From Pseudoxanthomonas sp. SL93 (GTDB lineage Bacteria > Pseudomonadota > Gammaproteobacteria > Xanthomonadales > Xanthomonadaceae): a stretch of DNA of 64,000 nucleotides. The position numbers were made by a program, and so were the translations under genes. Where the stretch lies: contig NZ_CP113065.1 of NCBI RefSeq assembly GCF_026625825.1, positions 3,649,501-3,713,500 of the forward strand. The letters run 5' to 3'. Under the pieces are notes generated by a model. That model was not told the origin of the DNA. It did not search any database and saw nothing but the letters and a program-made list of their open reading frames with translations. Below are positions 24,431 through 32,761 of the stretch, piece after piece (within the stretch, counting starts at the first letter, position 1; every line of letters begins with the position of its first letter).

Positions 24431-26295
24431 CCCGCGCGTCCGTTCCACCAGAACAGCAGGTTGATCGCCACCACTATTACCAGCGTGTAGATGAGCGACA
24501 GCGGACCGCCCACCCGCCACAACTGGCGCGAGGTGTAGTTGGCGGGTCCGACGATCATCGAGATCACCGGGTTGGAGGCCGTCATCAGGTTGTTGGATGC
24601 GGACAGCGCCACGATCAACGCGAAGGCGGTGGGATTGCCGCCGGCCGCCAGCGCCAAGTTGATCGCCATGGGCACCATCACGATGGTGGCGCCCACGTGG
24701 CTGATCACCAGCGAGAACGCCGTGGTCAGCAGCGCGATGGCGATTTCCAGTGCCCAGATGGGAATGCCGTCGGGCAGGCGCTCGACGGTATGTCCAGCGA
24801 CCCACGCCGCCGCGCCGCTGCTGTCCATCGCCCAGCCCAGCGGGATCAGGCCGGCCATCAGGAAGACGGTCTTCCAGTTGATCGCCCCATAGGCTTCGTC
24901 CATGCGCAGCACGCCGGTCAGCAGCATGCCGGCCACGCCGGTCATCAGCGTCAATGCCACCGGCAGCTTGGAGGTGAGGGCGATGAGGATGGTGATGGCG
25001 AAGATCGTCATCGCGATCTTGAACTTGTGCGGGCGCTGCTCGCCTTTCGGGTAGTCGGTCACCACCACGAAGTCGCGGCTTTCCGCCGCCTGGCCCAGGT
25101 CCTGCCAGATGCTGTGGAACACCAGCATGTCGCCGGCGCGCAGCTTCTCCTCGCGCACGTTGTCGCGGATGACCTTCTTGTCGCGGTTGATCGCCAGCAG
25201 GCTGATGCCGTTCTGCTTGCGCAGCCGCATCTCGCGCGCGGTCTTGCCGATGAACTTCGACGTGGGTGGCACCACGGCTTCGGAAATGCCGGCGCGGCTG
25301 GGATTGAACAGGTCGCCGAAGTGGCGCAGGCGCGAGGACATCCGCAGGAAATGGTTCTGCGCGAAGTCGGACACTTCCTGCCGCGGGCCCATCACGCCCA
25401 GCACGCTGCCCACCCAGATGCGCATGTCCGCCGGCGGCGCCAGCCGGGTATCGTTGCCGGTCTGCAGTGCCAGCATCAGCGGGGCGTCATGCATCGCTTC
25501 GGCTTCGCCCAGCGACATGCCCACCAGCGGGCTCTCGGCGCTGACGACGAGTTCGAACACGTCGCCTTCGATGCCGTAGGTGTTGGCGAAATAGCTTTCC
25601 GTGCGCGCCGGCGTCACCGCACCATCGCTGTCCGGCGTGTCTTCCTTCAGCTTGCGGTCGCCGTAGAAGCGGAAGTACAGCAGGGACGCCACCACCAGCG
25701 CCAGTCCGACCGGCGCCGGCGCGAACATGCGCAGGGGCTCCAGCGTGGCCATGCCCGACGGCAGGTTGTTGTTGGCCGACACCAGCAGGTCGTTCAACAG
25801 GATCAGCGGCGAGTTGCCGACCATGGTGAACGCGCCGCCCATGACGATGGCGGCGGCGATGGGCAGCAACAGGCGCTGCAGCGACAACCCGGTGCGCGAC
25901 GACAGCCGCGAGGCGACCGGCATGAACAGCGCCATCACCGACGGGTTCTGCATGAACGAGGAATTGAGGCTGGCGATGGCGGTGGTCATCAGCAGCAGCC
26001 GCTGCTCGATGCCATGCCCTCGGCGCAGCAGCCACGAGGCGAGACGGTTCAGCGCGCCGGTGCGGTCTAGGCCGGCGCCCAGGATCATGGTGGCGATGAT
26101 GCTCATCACCGCGTTGCCGGAGAAACCGCCGAAGATCTCTTCCGGTGCGATCAGCCCGGTGATGCCCAGCACCACCAGCACCACCAGGGCCACCAGGTCG
26201 GCGCGGATGCGTTCGAACAGGAACATCGCCATCGTGAAGCCGACCAGCCCGAGGACGAGCTTCATGTCGTTGGTCAGCGTCAGCGCGTTTTCCAT
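24427..26295 (-). CDS. DASS/SLC13-family anion transporter with two TrkA-C (RCK_C) domains
   Basis: 622 aa inner-membrane transporter. N-terminal transmembrane helices (MKLVLGLVGFTMAMFLFERI, LVALVVLVVLGITGLI) and the family segment SGNAVMSIIATMILGAGL are followed by a cytoplasmic insertion of about residues 200-390 with two RCK_C-like domains (DVFELVVSAESPLVGMSL and KFIGKTAREMRLRKQNGISLLAINRD). The second transmembrane half includes TAFSLVISHVGATIVMVPM and SASNNLMTASNPV, the substrate/Na+ site typical of SLC13 (SNxxT). The substrate is likely a divalent anion (sulfate or dicarboxylate) and cannot be told from sequence. It lies 33 bp after trmB. Confidence 0.9.
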   Translation of the reverse strand: MENALTLTNDMKLVLGLVGFTMAMFLFERIRADLVALVVLVVLGITGLIAPEEIFGGFSGNAVMSIIATMILGAGLDRTGALNRLASWLLRRGHGIEQRLLLMTTAIASLNSSFMQNPSVMALFMPVASRLSSRTGLSLQRLLLPIAAAIVMGGAFTMVGNSPLILLNDLLVSANNNLPSGMATLEPLRMFAPAPVGLALVVASLLYFRFYGDRKLKEDTPDSDGAVTPARTESYFANTYGIEGDVFELVVSAESPLVGMSLGEAEAMHDAPLMLALQTGNDTRLAPPADMRIWVGSVLGVMGPRQEVSDFAQNHFLRMSSRLRHFGDLFNPSRAGISEAVVPPTSKFIGKTAREMRLRKQNGISLLAINRDKKVIRDNVREEKLRAGDMLVFHSIWQDLGQAAESRDFVVVTDYPKGEQRPHKFKIAMTIFAITILIALTSKLPVALTLMTGVAGMLLTGVLRMDEAYGAINWKTVFLMAGLIPLGWAMDSSGAAAWVAGHTVERLPDGIPIWALEIAIALLTTAFSLVISHVGATIVMVPMAINLALAAGGNPTAFALIVALSASNNLMTASNPVISMIVGPANYTSRQLWRVGGPLSLIYTLVIVVAINLLFWWNGRAG

Positions 26296-26328
26296 GTCGC
26301 GGTCGGTTTCCTGGTGCGTGCTTCGGTG

Positions 26329-27063
26329 CTACTCGCGGTCGTACAGAAGATCCCACACGCCATGGCCGAGCTTCTGGCCGCGCGTCTCGAAATGGGTCTG
26401 CGGCCGCCAGGGCGGGCGGGGCACGCTGCCGCGTGGGCCGGCGCGGTTGCGCAGGCTCGGCGTGGCATCGAGCACGTCCCACATGTGCTCGGCATAGTCC
26501 TGCCAGTCGGTCGCCGCGTGCAAGCGCCCGCCGCTGCGCAGCTTGCGCACGAGCAGCGCGGCGAATTCCGGCTGGATCAGCCGGCGCTTGTTGTGGCGCT
26601 TCTTGTGCCAGGGATCCGGGAAGTAGATGCGGACTTCGTCCAGTGCGCCGTCCGCGACCTCGTGCTGGAGCACCTCCACCGCGTCGTGGTGGTAGATGCG
26701 CACATGGTCGCTGCCGTCTTCGGCCAGCGCGTTCAACAGCCGGCCCACGCCGGGGGCATGCACTTCCAGGCCGATATAGTCACGCGCGTCGTCGTTGGCG
26801 GCGGCGAAGCGCAGGGCCTCGCCGTTGCCGAAGCCGATTTCCAGCACGCGCGGCGCCCGGCGGCCGAATACCGCATCGTAATCGCGTGGCTGGCCGGTGT
26901 AGTCCAGGCCGAAGCGTGGCCACTGGGTATCGAACGCCCGCTGCTGCGCTTCGGTGAAGCGGCCCTGGCGCAGCACGAAGCTGCGCACCTGCCGGCGGCC
27001 TTCCTCCACCGTGAAAGGCTTGGGTGGGGTCTTGGCGCCGGAACTGGAGAACGGGTCCGTCAT
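26329..27063 (-). CDS. trmB: tRNA (guanine-N7-)-methyltransferase TrmB
   Basis: 244 aa. A class I SAM-dependent methyltransferase that makes m7G46 in the variable loop of tRNAs. The SAM-binding motif I is [16 protein letters not shown]. The family signature follows: [15 protein letters not shown] and [18 protein letters not shown]. The N-terminal extension ([20 protein letters not shown]) is usual for proteobacterial TrmB. The start is 4 nt after the thiG stop, so it forms a thiS-thiG-trmB transcription unit, a common arrangement in gammaproteobacteria of this group. Confidence 0.96.
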   Translation of the reverse strand: MTDPFSSSGAKTPPKPFTVEEGRRQVRSFVLRQGRFTEAQQRAFDTQWPRFGLDYTGQPRDYDAVFGRRAPRVLEIGFGNGEALRFAAANDDARDYIGLEVHAPGVGRLLNALAEDGSDHVRIYHHDAVEVLQHEVADGALDEVRIYFPDPWHKKRHNKRRLIQPEFAALLVRKLRSGGRLHAATDWQDYAEHMWDVLDATPSLRNRAGPRGSVPRPPWRPQTHFETRGQKLGHGVWDLLYDRE

Positions 27064-27067
27064 CGGG

Positions 27068-27862
27068 TCAGCCGATCAGCCCGTCGATCGGGCTGGAGGC
27101 CGAGGCGTTGCGCTTGCGCGGGATGCGGCCGGCCAGGAACGCTTCGCGGCCGGCTTCCACGGCCTTCTTCATGGCGCTGGCCATGAGCACGGGATGCCGG
27201 GCGCCGGCGATGGCGGTATTCATCAGCACGCCGTCACAGCCCAGCTCCATCGCGATGGCGGCATCGGACGCGGTGCCCACGCCGGCATCGACCAGCACCG
27301 GCACCTTGGCGTTCTCGATGATTTCCAGCAGGTTGTACTTGTTCTGGATGCCCAGGCCGGAGCCGATCGGCGCGGCCAGCGGCATCACCGCCACGCAGCC
27401 GATCTCTTCCAGACGGCGCGCCAGGATGGGGTCGTCGCTGGTGTAGACCATCACCTGGAAACCGTCCGCCACCAGCTTTTCGGCGGCGGTCAGGGTCTGC
27501 ACCACGTCGGGATACAGGGTCTTCTGGTCGCCCAGCACTTCCAGTTTCACCAGGGTGTGGCCATCGAGCAACTCGCGGGCCAGTCGGCAGGTGCGCACCG
27601 CGTCGTCGGCGGTGTAGCAGCCAGCGGTGTTGGGCAGCAGGGTGTAGCGGTCCGGCGGCAGCACGTCGAGCAGGTTGGGCTCGTTCGGCGACTGGCCCAG
27701 GTTGGTGCGGCGGATGGCCACGGTGACGATCTCGGCGCCCGCGGCCTCGGTGGCCAGGCGGGTCTCCTCGAAATCCTTGAACTTGCCGGTGCCGGTCAGG
27801 AGGCGGGAACGGTAGGTCTTGCCCGCAATCACCAGCGGGTCGGTCGGGATGGAATTGGACAT
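27068..27862 (-). CDS. thiG: Thiazole synthase ThiG
   Basis: 264 aa. It forms the thiazole phosphate of thiamine from deoxyxylulose 5-phosphate, dehydroglycine and ThiS-thiocarboxylate. The TIM-barrel family sequence begins [19 protein letters not shown] at the ATG 27862; the longer upstream open frame is not conserved. The catalytic Schiff-base Lys lies in [16 protein letters not shown]. The phosphate-binding loops are [20 protein letters not shown] and [12 protein letters not shown]. It lies 59 bp downstream of thiS and 4 bp upstream of trmB. Confidence 0.97.
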   Translation of the reverse strand: MSNSIPTDPLVIAGKTYRSRLLTGTGKFKDFEETRLATEAAGAEIVTVAIRRTNLGQSPNEPNLLDVLPPDRYTLLPNTAGCYTADDAVRTCRLARELLDGHTLVKLEVLGDQKTLYPDVVQTLTAAEKLVADGFQVMVYTSDDPILARRLEEIGCVAVMPLAAPIGSGLGIQNKYNLLEIIENAKVPVLVDAGVGTASDAAIAMELGCDGVLMNTAIAGARHPVLMASAMKKAVEAGREAFLAGRIPRKRNASASSPIDGLIG

Positions 27863-27921
27863 GCGGCGATTATCGCCGATGTTGGCGAAGGCGGGGCCGC
27901 GAATCGCGCACCCGGGCGCGC

Positions 27922-28122
27922 TCAACCACCGCCCAGCGCATGCACGATTTCCACGCGGTCGCCCGGATGAAGGGCCTGCGTGGCGTGCTGGCTGCGGGGA
28001 ACGATGTCGCCATTGACCTCGACGGCCACGCGGCGCTCGGCCAGCCCTTCCTGCAGCAGCAGCGTGGCGATGGTGCTGCCGGCCGGCAGCGGGCGGGTCT
28101 GCCCGTTCAACTGGATGTCCAT
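27922..28122 (-). CDS. thiS: Sulfur carrier protein ThiS
   Basis: 66 aa ubiquitin-like beta-grasp protein that carries the sulfur for thiazole synthesis as a C-terminal thiocarboxylate. The sequence begins [20 protein letters not shown] and ends [17 protein letters not shown], with the diglycine tail needed for adenylation by ThiF. An in-frame ATG six codons upstream (28140) is less likely because it adds residues before the conserved first strand. It precedes thiG on the same strand. The promoter should lie in the 165-bp divergent gap before the esterase gene. Confidence 0.93.
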   Translation of the reverse strand: MDIQLNGQTRPLPAGSTIATLLLQEGLAERRVAVEVNGDIVPRSQHATQALHPGDRVEIVHALGGG

Positions 28123-28287
28123 GCCGCCATTGTCGCGCATGGGCAGGGGTCAGGCGTAGACGGGGCCGGTACATGCCGCATTGCAGCGTGTGTGCCGGCC
28201 GGCTTGGTGGAACGATGCGCGCCATGCGCAGCCGTACGGGAGAGACGGCGTGCAGCCCATCCACTTCTTATCTGCCCCGGAGATTGC

Positions 28288-30120
28288 ATGAACCGTTCCT
28301 CTTCGCCTGTCCGCTCGTTGCTGGCCGTTGCGCTGGCGCTGGCGGCGGCCCCCGCGCTTGCGCAGGAAGCCAATTACTCGCAGACCGTGTTCTTCGGCGA
28401 CAGCCTGACCGACTCCGGCCACTTCCGTCCGGCGCTGATCCAGGCGGTGGGCCCCAACGGCGCGCTGCTGGGCCGCTTCACCACCAATCCGGGGCTGGTC
28501 TGGTCCGAGTACATGGCCGAGTACTACGGCACGGCGGCGCTGAGCGCCAACCAGGGTGGTACCAACTATGCGGTGGGCGGTGCGCGCGTGGGCACCAACA
28601 GTGCCGGCGCGCTAGGTGCCATCCCGGCCCTGACCACGCAGGTGAACAGTTATCTGGCGGCCAACGGCGGCCGCGCGGATTCCCGCGCGCTCTATACGGT
28701 GTGGGGCGGGGCGAACGACCTGTTCGCCGTGGTCGGCGGGGCGCCCGCGCAGGCGACCATCACCAACGCGGTGACCGCGCAGGTCGGTATTGTCGGCACG
28801 CTGCAGACGGCGGGGGCGCGCTACATCCTGGTGCCGACCGTGCCGGACCTGGGCGCGACGCCGCAGTTCCGCGCGCAAGGCGCGGTGGGCATGGCCACCG
28901 GCACGCAGCTGTCGACCACGTACAACACGGCCCTGTTCGGCGCACTCAACGGCGCCGGCCTGCGGGTGATTCCGCTGGACACTTTCAGCCTGCTGCGCGA
29001 GATCATCGCCAGCCCGGCCGAGTACGGGTTCGGCAACGTCACCGGTACCGCCTGCAATCCGCAGATCACCGCGTCGTCCGTGACCTGCAGCCCGCTGAAC
29101 TACGTCACGCCGAATGCGCCGGACACCTATGCGTTCGCCGATGGCGTGCACCCGTCGTCGAAGGCGCACAGCATCCTGGCCGATTACGCCGTGTCGATGC
29201 TGGAAGGGCCGCGCCAGATCGCGCTGCTTCCCTACACCGCGTCGGTGATCGGTCGCGGCCGTGCCGATCGCGTCGCCTCCCATGTCGACGGCAAGCCTGA
29301 GGCCGACGGCATGCGCTGGTGGGGCGACGTGCGCGGCGACTTCCTGCGCTACGGGCACGGTGACCTGTACGACGGCGCCAGCCCGGCCGGCACGTTCGGC
29401 GTGGACTGGTCGCGAGGCTCGATGGTGTTCGGTGCGTTCGGTGGCTATGGCCGCGGCAGCTACGACTTCGGGCTGCGCGGCGGCAGCTTCGACCAGTCCG
29501 ACGCCACGCTGGGCGGTTTCGTGGGCTGGTACGGCGACAGCCTGTGGGCCAATGCGCAGGTGAGCTACAGCTGGCTTGCCTACGACGTGGACCGCGAGGT
29601 CGTGCTGGGCGACGTGGTCCGTCGCCACAGCGGTTCCCCGGACGGCACCAACCTAAGTGTCGGCGCCAGCGCCGGTTACGAGTTCGGCGAAGGCGCTTTC
29701 CGCCATGGCCCGGTGGTCAGCATCCTGTCGCAGACGATCGAGATGGACGGTTACAGCGAGAGCAATGTCAGCTCCACCGCGCTGGCGTATCCGGACCAGG
29801 ACTTCGATTCGCTGATCGGCAGCGCCGGCTGGCAGGTGAGCTACGCCATCAACGACCACCTGAAACCCTACGGCCGCCTGACGGTGGACCGCGAGTTCGA
29901 AGACCCGGCCGACGAAGTATTCGCGCAGTCGCTGTCGCTGCCGGGCACCCTGCCGTATGCGGTACCGGGCCTGGAAACCGACGACAGTTACGGCACCCTG
30001 CTGATGGGTGCACGCACCAGGCTGTTCGGCCTGGATGCCGACCTGGGCGTGAACACCACGGTCAACCAGGCGGGCGGTACCAACACCACGGCGTTCATGA
30101 CCCTCAGCGGCAGCTTCTGA
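28288..30120 (+). CDS. GDSL esterase/lipase autotransporter (type Va, EstA-like)
   Basis: 610 aa, with the start at ATG 28288 after GGAGAT. The signal peptide (VRSLLAVALALAAAPALAQ, cleavage near residue 26) is followed by a GDSL/SGNH hydrolase passenger: block I VFFGDSLTDSGHF (Ser39), block II Gly near GTNYAVGGARVG, block III GGANDLF (Asn) and block V DGVHPSSKAH (D285, H288). A C-terminal autotransporter beta-barrel spans about 340-610 (WWGDVRGDFLRYGHGDLYDG onward), ending in alternating aromatics (TTAFMTLSGSF). It is expected to be anchored in the outer membrane with the esterase exposed or retained, as in Pseudomonas EstA. It is monocistronic. Confidence 0.95.
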   Translation: MNRSSSPVRSLLAVALALAAAPALAQEANYSQTVFFGDSLTDSGHFRPALIQAVGPNGALLGRFTTNPGLVWSEYMAEYYGTAALSANQGGTNYAVGGARVGTNSAGALGAIPALTTQVNSYLAANGGRADSRALYTVWGGANDLFAVVGGAPAQATITNAVTAQVGIVGTLQTAGARYILVPTVPDLGATPQFRAQGAVGMATGTQLSTTYNTALFGALNGAGLRVIPLDTFSLLREIIASPAEYGFGNVTGTACNPQITASSVTCSPLNYVTPNAPDTYAFADGVHPSSKAHSILADYAVSMLEGPRQIALLPYTASVIGRGRADRVASHVDGKPEADGMRWWGDVRGDFLRYGHGDLYDGASPAGTFGVDWSRGSMVFGAFGGYGRGSYDFGLRGGSFDQSDATLGGFVGWYGDSLWANAQVSYSWLAYDVDREVVLGDVVRRHSGSPDGTNLSVGASAGYEFGEGAFRHGPVVSILSQTIEMDGYSESNVSSTALAYPDQDFDSLIGSAGWQVSYAINDHLKPYGRLTVDREFEDPADEVFAQSLSLPGTLPYAVPGLETDDSYGTLLMGARTRLFGLDADLGVNTTVNQAGGTNTTAFMTLSGSF

Positions 30121-30133
30121 TCGCCGCGGGCGG

Positions 30134-30156
30134 GCGGCGCCGTATTCCGGCGCCGC
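30134..30156 (+). terminator. Hairpin after the esterase autotransporter
   Basis: GCGGCGCCG/CGGCGCCGC perfect 9-bp stem around TATTC, 14 nt after the stop codon. It is followed by ATTGCCTT, a weak U-tract. A likely terminator or mRNA-stabilising hairpin. Confidence 0.5.
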
Positions 30157-30157
30157 A

Positions 30158-30187
30158 TTGCCTTGCCGGTCCCGCCCGGCATAGACT
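30158..30187 (+). promoter_or_regulatory. Candidate promoter of tRNA-Gly
   Basis: TTGCCT (-35) and TAGACT (-10) separated by 18 bp, ending 11 bp before the mature tRNA 5' end. The position fits a tRNA promoter with a very short leader; hexamer matches are partial. Confidence 0.45.
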
Positions 30188-30198
30188 TCCCGCACTCC

Positions 30199-30272
30199 GC
30201 GGGTGTAGCTCAATGGTAGAGCTGTAGCTTCCCAAGCTACTGACGAGGGTTCGATTCCCTTCACCCGCTCCA
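30199..30272 (+). tRNA. tRNA-Gly (anticodon CCC)
   Basis: A cloverleaf can be folded by eye: acceptor GCGGGTG/CACCCGC (30199-30205 with 30262-30268), D-arm GCTC/GAGC, anticodon stem GTAGC/GCTAC with loop TTCCCAA (anticodon CCC at 30231-30233), T-arm GAGGG/CCCTT with TTCGATT, discriminator T, and genomically encoded CCA at 30270-30272. It reads GGG glycine codons. No integrase or partial duplicate of its 3' end was noticed nearby, so there is no sign of use as an attachment site. Confidence 0.97.
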
Positions 30273-30363
30273 CGCCCCTCCCCCTCGCCACATTCTCGCC
30301 GCGCCCGCCTGTCACGGTGGTTTCGCGCGTACGTGTCATGCTGTCGCACGACCTCTTTCCCGC

Positions 30364-31245
30364 ATGCCCATGAAGCTCGCCATCCTGTCGCGCAACAGCA
30401 AGCTGTACTCGACCCGGCGGCTGATCGAAGCCGCCCGCCAGCGCGGCCACACGGTGCGCGTGCTGGATCCGCTGCGCTGCTACATGCGCATCGCGTCGAC
30501 CGGCTTCCAGCTGCGGTACAAGGGACGGCCGATCGCCGGGTACGACGCGGTCATCCCGCGCATCGGCGCGTCCATCACGCGCTACGGCACCGCGGTGCTG
30601 CGCCAGTTCGAACTGATGGGGACCTATACCCCCAATCCGTCCGACGCCATCCTGCGCGCGCGCGACAAGCTGCGTGCACACCAGCTACTCGCGGCGCAGG
30701 GCATCGACCTGCCGGTGACGGTGTTCGGCGACAACCCGGACGACACCCAGGACCTGCTGTCGATGCTGGGCCCTCCGCCGCACGTGATCAAGTTGAACGA
30801 GGGCGCGCAGGGCGCGGGCGTGATGCTGACCGAAAAGCCCTCCGCCTCGCGCAGCGTGGTCGAAGCCCTGCGTGGGCTCTACGCCAGCTTCGTGGTCCAG
30901 GAATTCATCGCCGAGGCGGATGGGGCCGACCTGCGCTGCTTCGTGGTGGGGGACGAGGTGGTCGCCTCCATGCGCCGGCAGGCACCGGAGGGCGACTTCC
31001 GCTCCAACCTCCACCGGGGCGGTACCGCGCTGAAAGCGGTGGCCACCGAAGAGGAAAAGGCGGTCGCGATCCGGGCTGCCCGGGTGCTGGGCCTGGGGAT
31101 CGCGGGGGTGGACCTCATCCGCTCCCAGCGCGGCCCGCTGGTGCTGGAGGTCAATTCCACCCCCGGCCTGGAAGGCATCGAAGGGGTCTGCGAGGTGGAC
31201 GTGGCCGGCAGCATCGTCGCCTACCTGACGCGTGCCACCCGCTAG
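30364..31245 (+). CDS. rimK: RimK-type alpha-L-glutamate ligase (ribosomal protein S6 modification)
   Basis: 293 aa from ATG 30364; the second ATG at 30370 gives the canonical [20 protein letters not shown] and may be the true start. ATP-grasp enzyme that adds glutamates to the C-terminus of ribosomal protein S6. The N-terminal domain includes [12 protein letters not shown] and [18 protein letters not shown]-grasp motifs are [44 protein letters not shown] and the metal-binding [16 protein letters not shown]. The similarity to E. coli RimK runs along the full length. A candidate sRNA lies downstream. Confidence 0.93.
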   Translation: MPMKLAILSRNSKLYSTRRLIEAARQRGHTVRVLDPLRCYMRIASTGFQLRYKGRPIAGYDAVIPRIGASITRYGTAVLRQFELMGTYTPNPSDAILRARDKLRAHQLLAAQGIDLPVTVFGDNPDDTQDLLSMLGPPPHVIKLNEGAQGAGVMLTEKPSASRSVVEALRGLYASFVVQEFIAEADGADLRCFVVGDEVVASMRRQAPEGDFRSNLHRGGTALKAVATEEEKAVAIRAARVLGLGIAGVDLIRSQRGPLVLEVNSTPGLEGIEGVCEVDVAGSIVAYLTRATR

Positions 31246-31292
31246 CGGCCGGTTCAGGCCCGACGTGACCGGCTGGGCGTTTTCACCTGGAA

Positions 31293-31320
31293 TTAACGCG
31301 GCCTTTAACGGGTGTTTAAT
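31293..31320 (+). promoter_or_regulatory. Candidate sigma70 promoter of the sRNA/leader
   Basis: TTAACG (31293-31298) and TTTAAT (31315-31320) with a 16-bp spacer. The -10 matches 5/6 consensus bases and the -35 matches 4/6, in a GC-rich genome where such AT-rich hexamers are uncommon. Predicted start is near 31328. Confidence 0.55.
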
Positions 31321-31327
31321 CGCTGCC

Positions 31328-31449
31328 CGCGTAGCCTTGTCCGGACCGCAGCTCTGCGTTCCTCCCGGTGATTCATCTGGACAGCACAGGATTACGGTAA
31401 TCGGGGCATTACTTGGCCCAAGCGGGCGTCCGCCCGCTTGGGCTTTTTC
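31328..31449 (+). ncRNA. Candidate small RNA (or terminated leader) of about 120 nt
   Basis: The stretch between a good promoter-like element (31293-31320) and a strong intrinsic terminator (31416-31449) has no convincing ORF. Internal pairings are visible: TTGTCC (about 31341) with GGACAG (about 31378), enclosing a CGCA/TGCG hairpin and an unpaired CCTCCCGG-containing segment that could contact ribosome-binding sites. It lies in the 339-bp gap between rimK and the secreted-protein/two-component genes. The alternative reading is a 5' leader whose terminator attenuates the downstream operon, since the next start codon is 136 bp beyond the terminator. No known Rfam family was recognised. Confidence 0.5.
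31416..31449 (+). terminator. Strong rho-independent terminator
   Basis: Perfect 13-bp stem GCCCAAGCGGGCG/CGCCCGCTTGGGC with a 2-nt apex (the top pairs probably open), followed immediately by TTTTTC. No coding gene ends just before it (rimK stops 170 bp upstream), which is why a non-coding transcript is proposed. Confidence 0.88.
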
Positions 31450-31584
31450 TTGCCGGAACCGGCAGAAGCGTAATCTCCGGTATCTATGCCAGAATCGGGG
31501 CGATACCGCTGACCGGCAACCTGCACGCATCGCTGCCCGGAAAGCGTTCCCCCCGCCGCATTCCACTCCTCTAAAGGTGCAAGG

Positions 31585-32064
31585 ATGTACAAACTCGCTT
31601 TGACTTCGCTCATGATGTTGGCCTTCGCGGGCACTGCCCACGCCACGATCGATTCGTCCAGCAAGAAGGCCCAGGAACACGCTGCACTGGATGTCACCGG
31701 CTCGTTCGCCGAACAGCGGCAGGCCATCGATGCGAGGCTGGCCAATGGCGAGACCTACAGCGAGATCAACCAGGAGGACCGGAAGACGGTGAAGGAAGCC
31801 CTGGATCGCATGGCGGCCGTGCTCGAGCAATCGGGTGGCGTGGCCGGCCTCAACGAGGAGCAGAAGGTGCGGGTGTTCAACGACCAGGAAGTGGTCAACA
31901 CCATCCTCACCCGTGCCGCGGACGACAGCCGCCTGGTCTGCCGCCGCGAGAAGCGCATCGGTTCCAACCGCCCCACGACGCAGTGCATGACCGCCCTGCA
32001 GCGCCGGGAGCAGCTCGAGGAAGCCCGCAAGTCCATGACCCAGTCGCAGCGGTCCCAACTCTAA
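31585..32064 (+). CDS. Secreted protein of unknown function upstream of a two-component system
   Basis: 159 aa, unrecognised. The signal peptide MYKLALTSLMMLAFAGTAHA is cleaved near residue 20. The mature part is highly charged and mostly helical in appearance (SFAEQRQAIDARLANGETYSEINQED, VKEALDRMAAVLEQS, LNEEQKVRVFNDQEVVNTIL). It holds two Cys (SRLVCRREKRIG and TTQCMTAL) that may pair, and ends in a basic/Gln-rich tail. It sits 13 nt before the response regulator gene on the same strand, so it may be a periplasmic partner or simply co-transcribed. Confidence 0.8.
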   Translation: MYKLALTSLMMLAFAGTAHATIDSSSKKAQEHAALDVTGSFAEQRQAIDARLANGETYSEINQEDRKTVKEALDRMAAVLEQSGGVAGLNEEQKVRVFNDQEVVNTILTRAADDSRLVCRREKRIGSNRPTTQCMTALQRREQLEEARKSMTQSQRSQL

Positions 32065-32077
32065 GGCACTCTGATTC

Positions 32078-32761
32078 ATGCGCATCCTTGTAATTGAAGA
32101 CAACAGCGACATCGCCGCCAACCTGGGCGATTACCTGGAAGAGCGCGGCCATACGGTCGATTTCGCCGCCGATGGCGTGACCGGCCTGCACCTGGCCGTC
32201 GTCCACGAGTTCGATGCGATCGTGCTGGACCTCAACCTGCCCGGCATGGACGGGCTGGAAGTCTGCCGCAAGCTGCGCAACGAGGCGCGCAAGCAGACGC
32301 CGGTGCTGATGCTGACGGCGCGCGATTCGCTGGACAACAAGCTGGCCGGTTTCGATTCCGGCGCGGATGACTACCTGATCAAGCCGTTCGCGCTGCAGGA
32401 AGTGGAAGTGCGCCTCAACGCGCTCTCGCGCCGCGGCAAGGGCGTGCAGACGCGCGTGCTGGAGGTGGGCGAGCTGGAGTACAACCTGGACACGCTGGAA
32501 GTGCGTCGCCAGGGCAAGCTGCTGCAGCTCAACCCGACCGCGCTGAAGATCCTGCAGGCGCTGATGGAAGCATCGCCCGCCGTGGTGACGCGCCAGGAAC
32601 TGGAAACCCGCGTCTGGGGCGAAGAACTGCCCGATTCGGATTCGTTGCGCGTGCACATCCATGGCCTGCGCGCCGTGGTCGACAAGCCCTTCGACAGTCC
32701 GTACATCCAGACCCGCCATGGCATCGGATACCGCATCGCCGCACCCGATGCCAGCAGCTGA
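32078..32761 (+). CDS. OmpR/PhoB-family response regulator
   Basis: 227 aa. The receiver domain has the acidic pocket IEDNSD, phospho-acceptor Asp51 (AIVLDLNLPGMDG), the Thr of MLTARD and Lys of YLIKPFAL. After a short linker comes a winged-helix DNA-binding domain (about 130-220: LLQLNPTALKILQALMEASP, SLRVHIHGLRAVVDKPF, TRHGIGYRIA). Cognate to the kinase that overlaps its 3' end by 14 nt. The regulon is not deducible. Similarity to xanthomonad regulators in the QseB/PhoP group is general and I do not assign a name. Confidence 0.95.
   Translation: MRILVIEDNSDIAANLGDYLEERGHTVDFAADGVTGLHLAVVHEFDAIVLDLNLPGMDGLEVCRKLRNEARKQTPVLMLTARDSLDNKLAGFDSGADDYLIKPFALQEVEVRLNALSRRGKGVQTRVLEVGELEYNLDTLEVRRQGKLLQLNPTALKILQALMEASPAVVTRQELETRVWGEELPDSDSLRVHIHGLRAVVDKPFDSPYIQTRHGIGYRIAAPDASS

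Noticed and set aside
24334..26070. 578-codon plus-strand frame opposite the DASS transporter
   Set aside because: Composition dominated by His, Gln, Arg and Gly, no motif, and fully antisense to a clear membrane transporter gene.
30199..30272. tRNA-Gly as an integration site for a mobile island
   Set aside because: No integrase gene or repeated tRNA 3' end was seen on either side; the neighbours are housekeeping genes.
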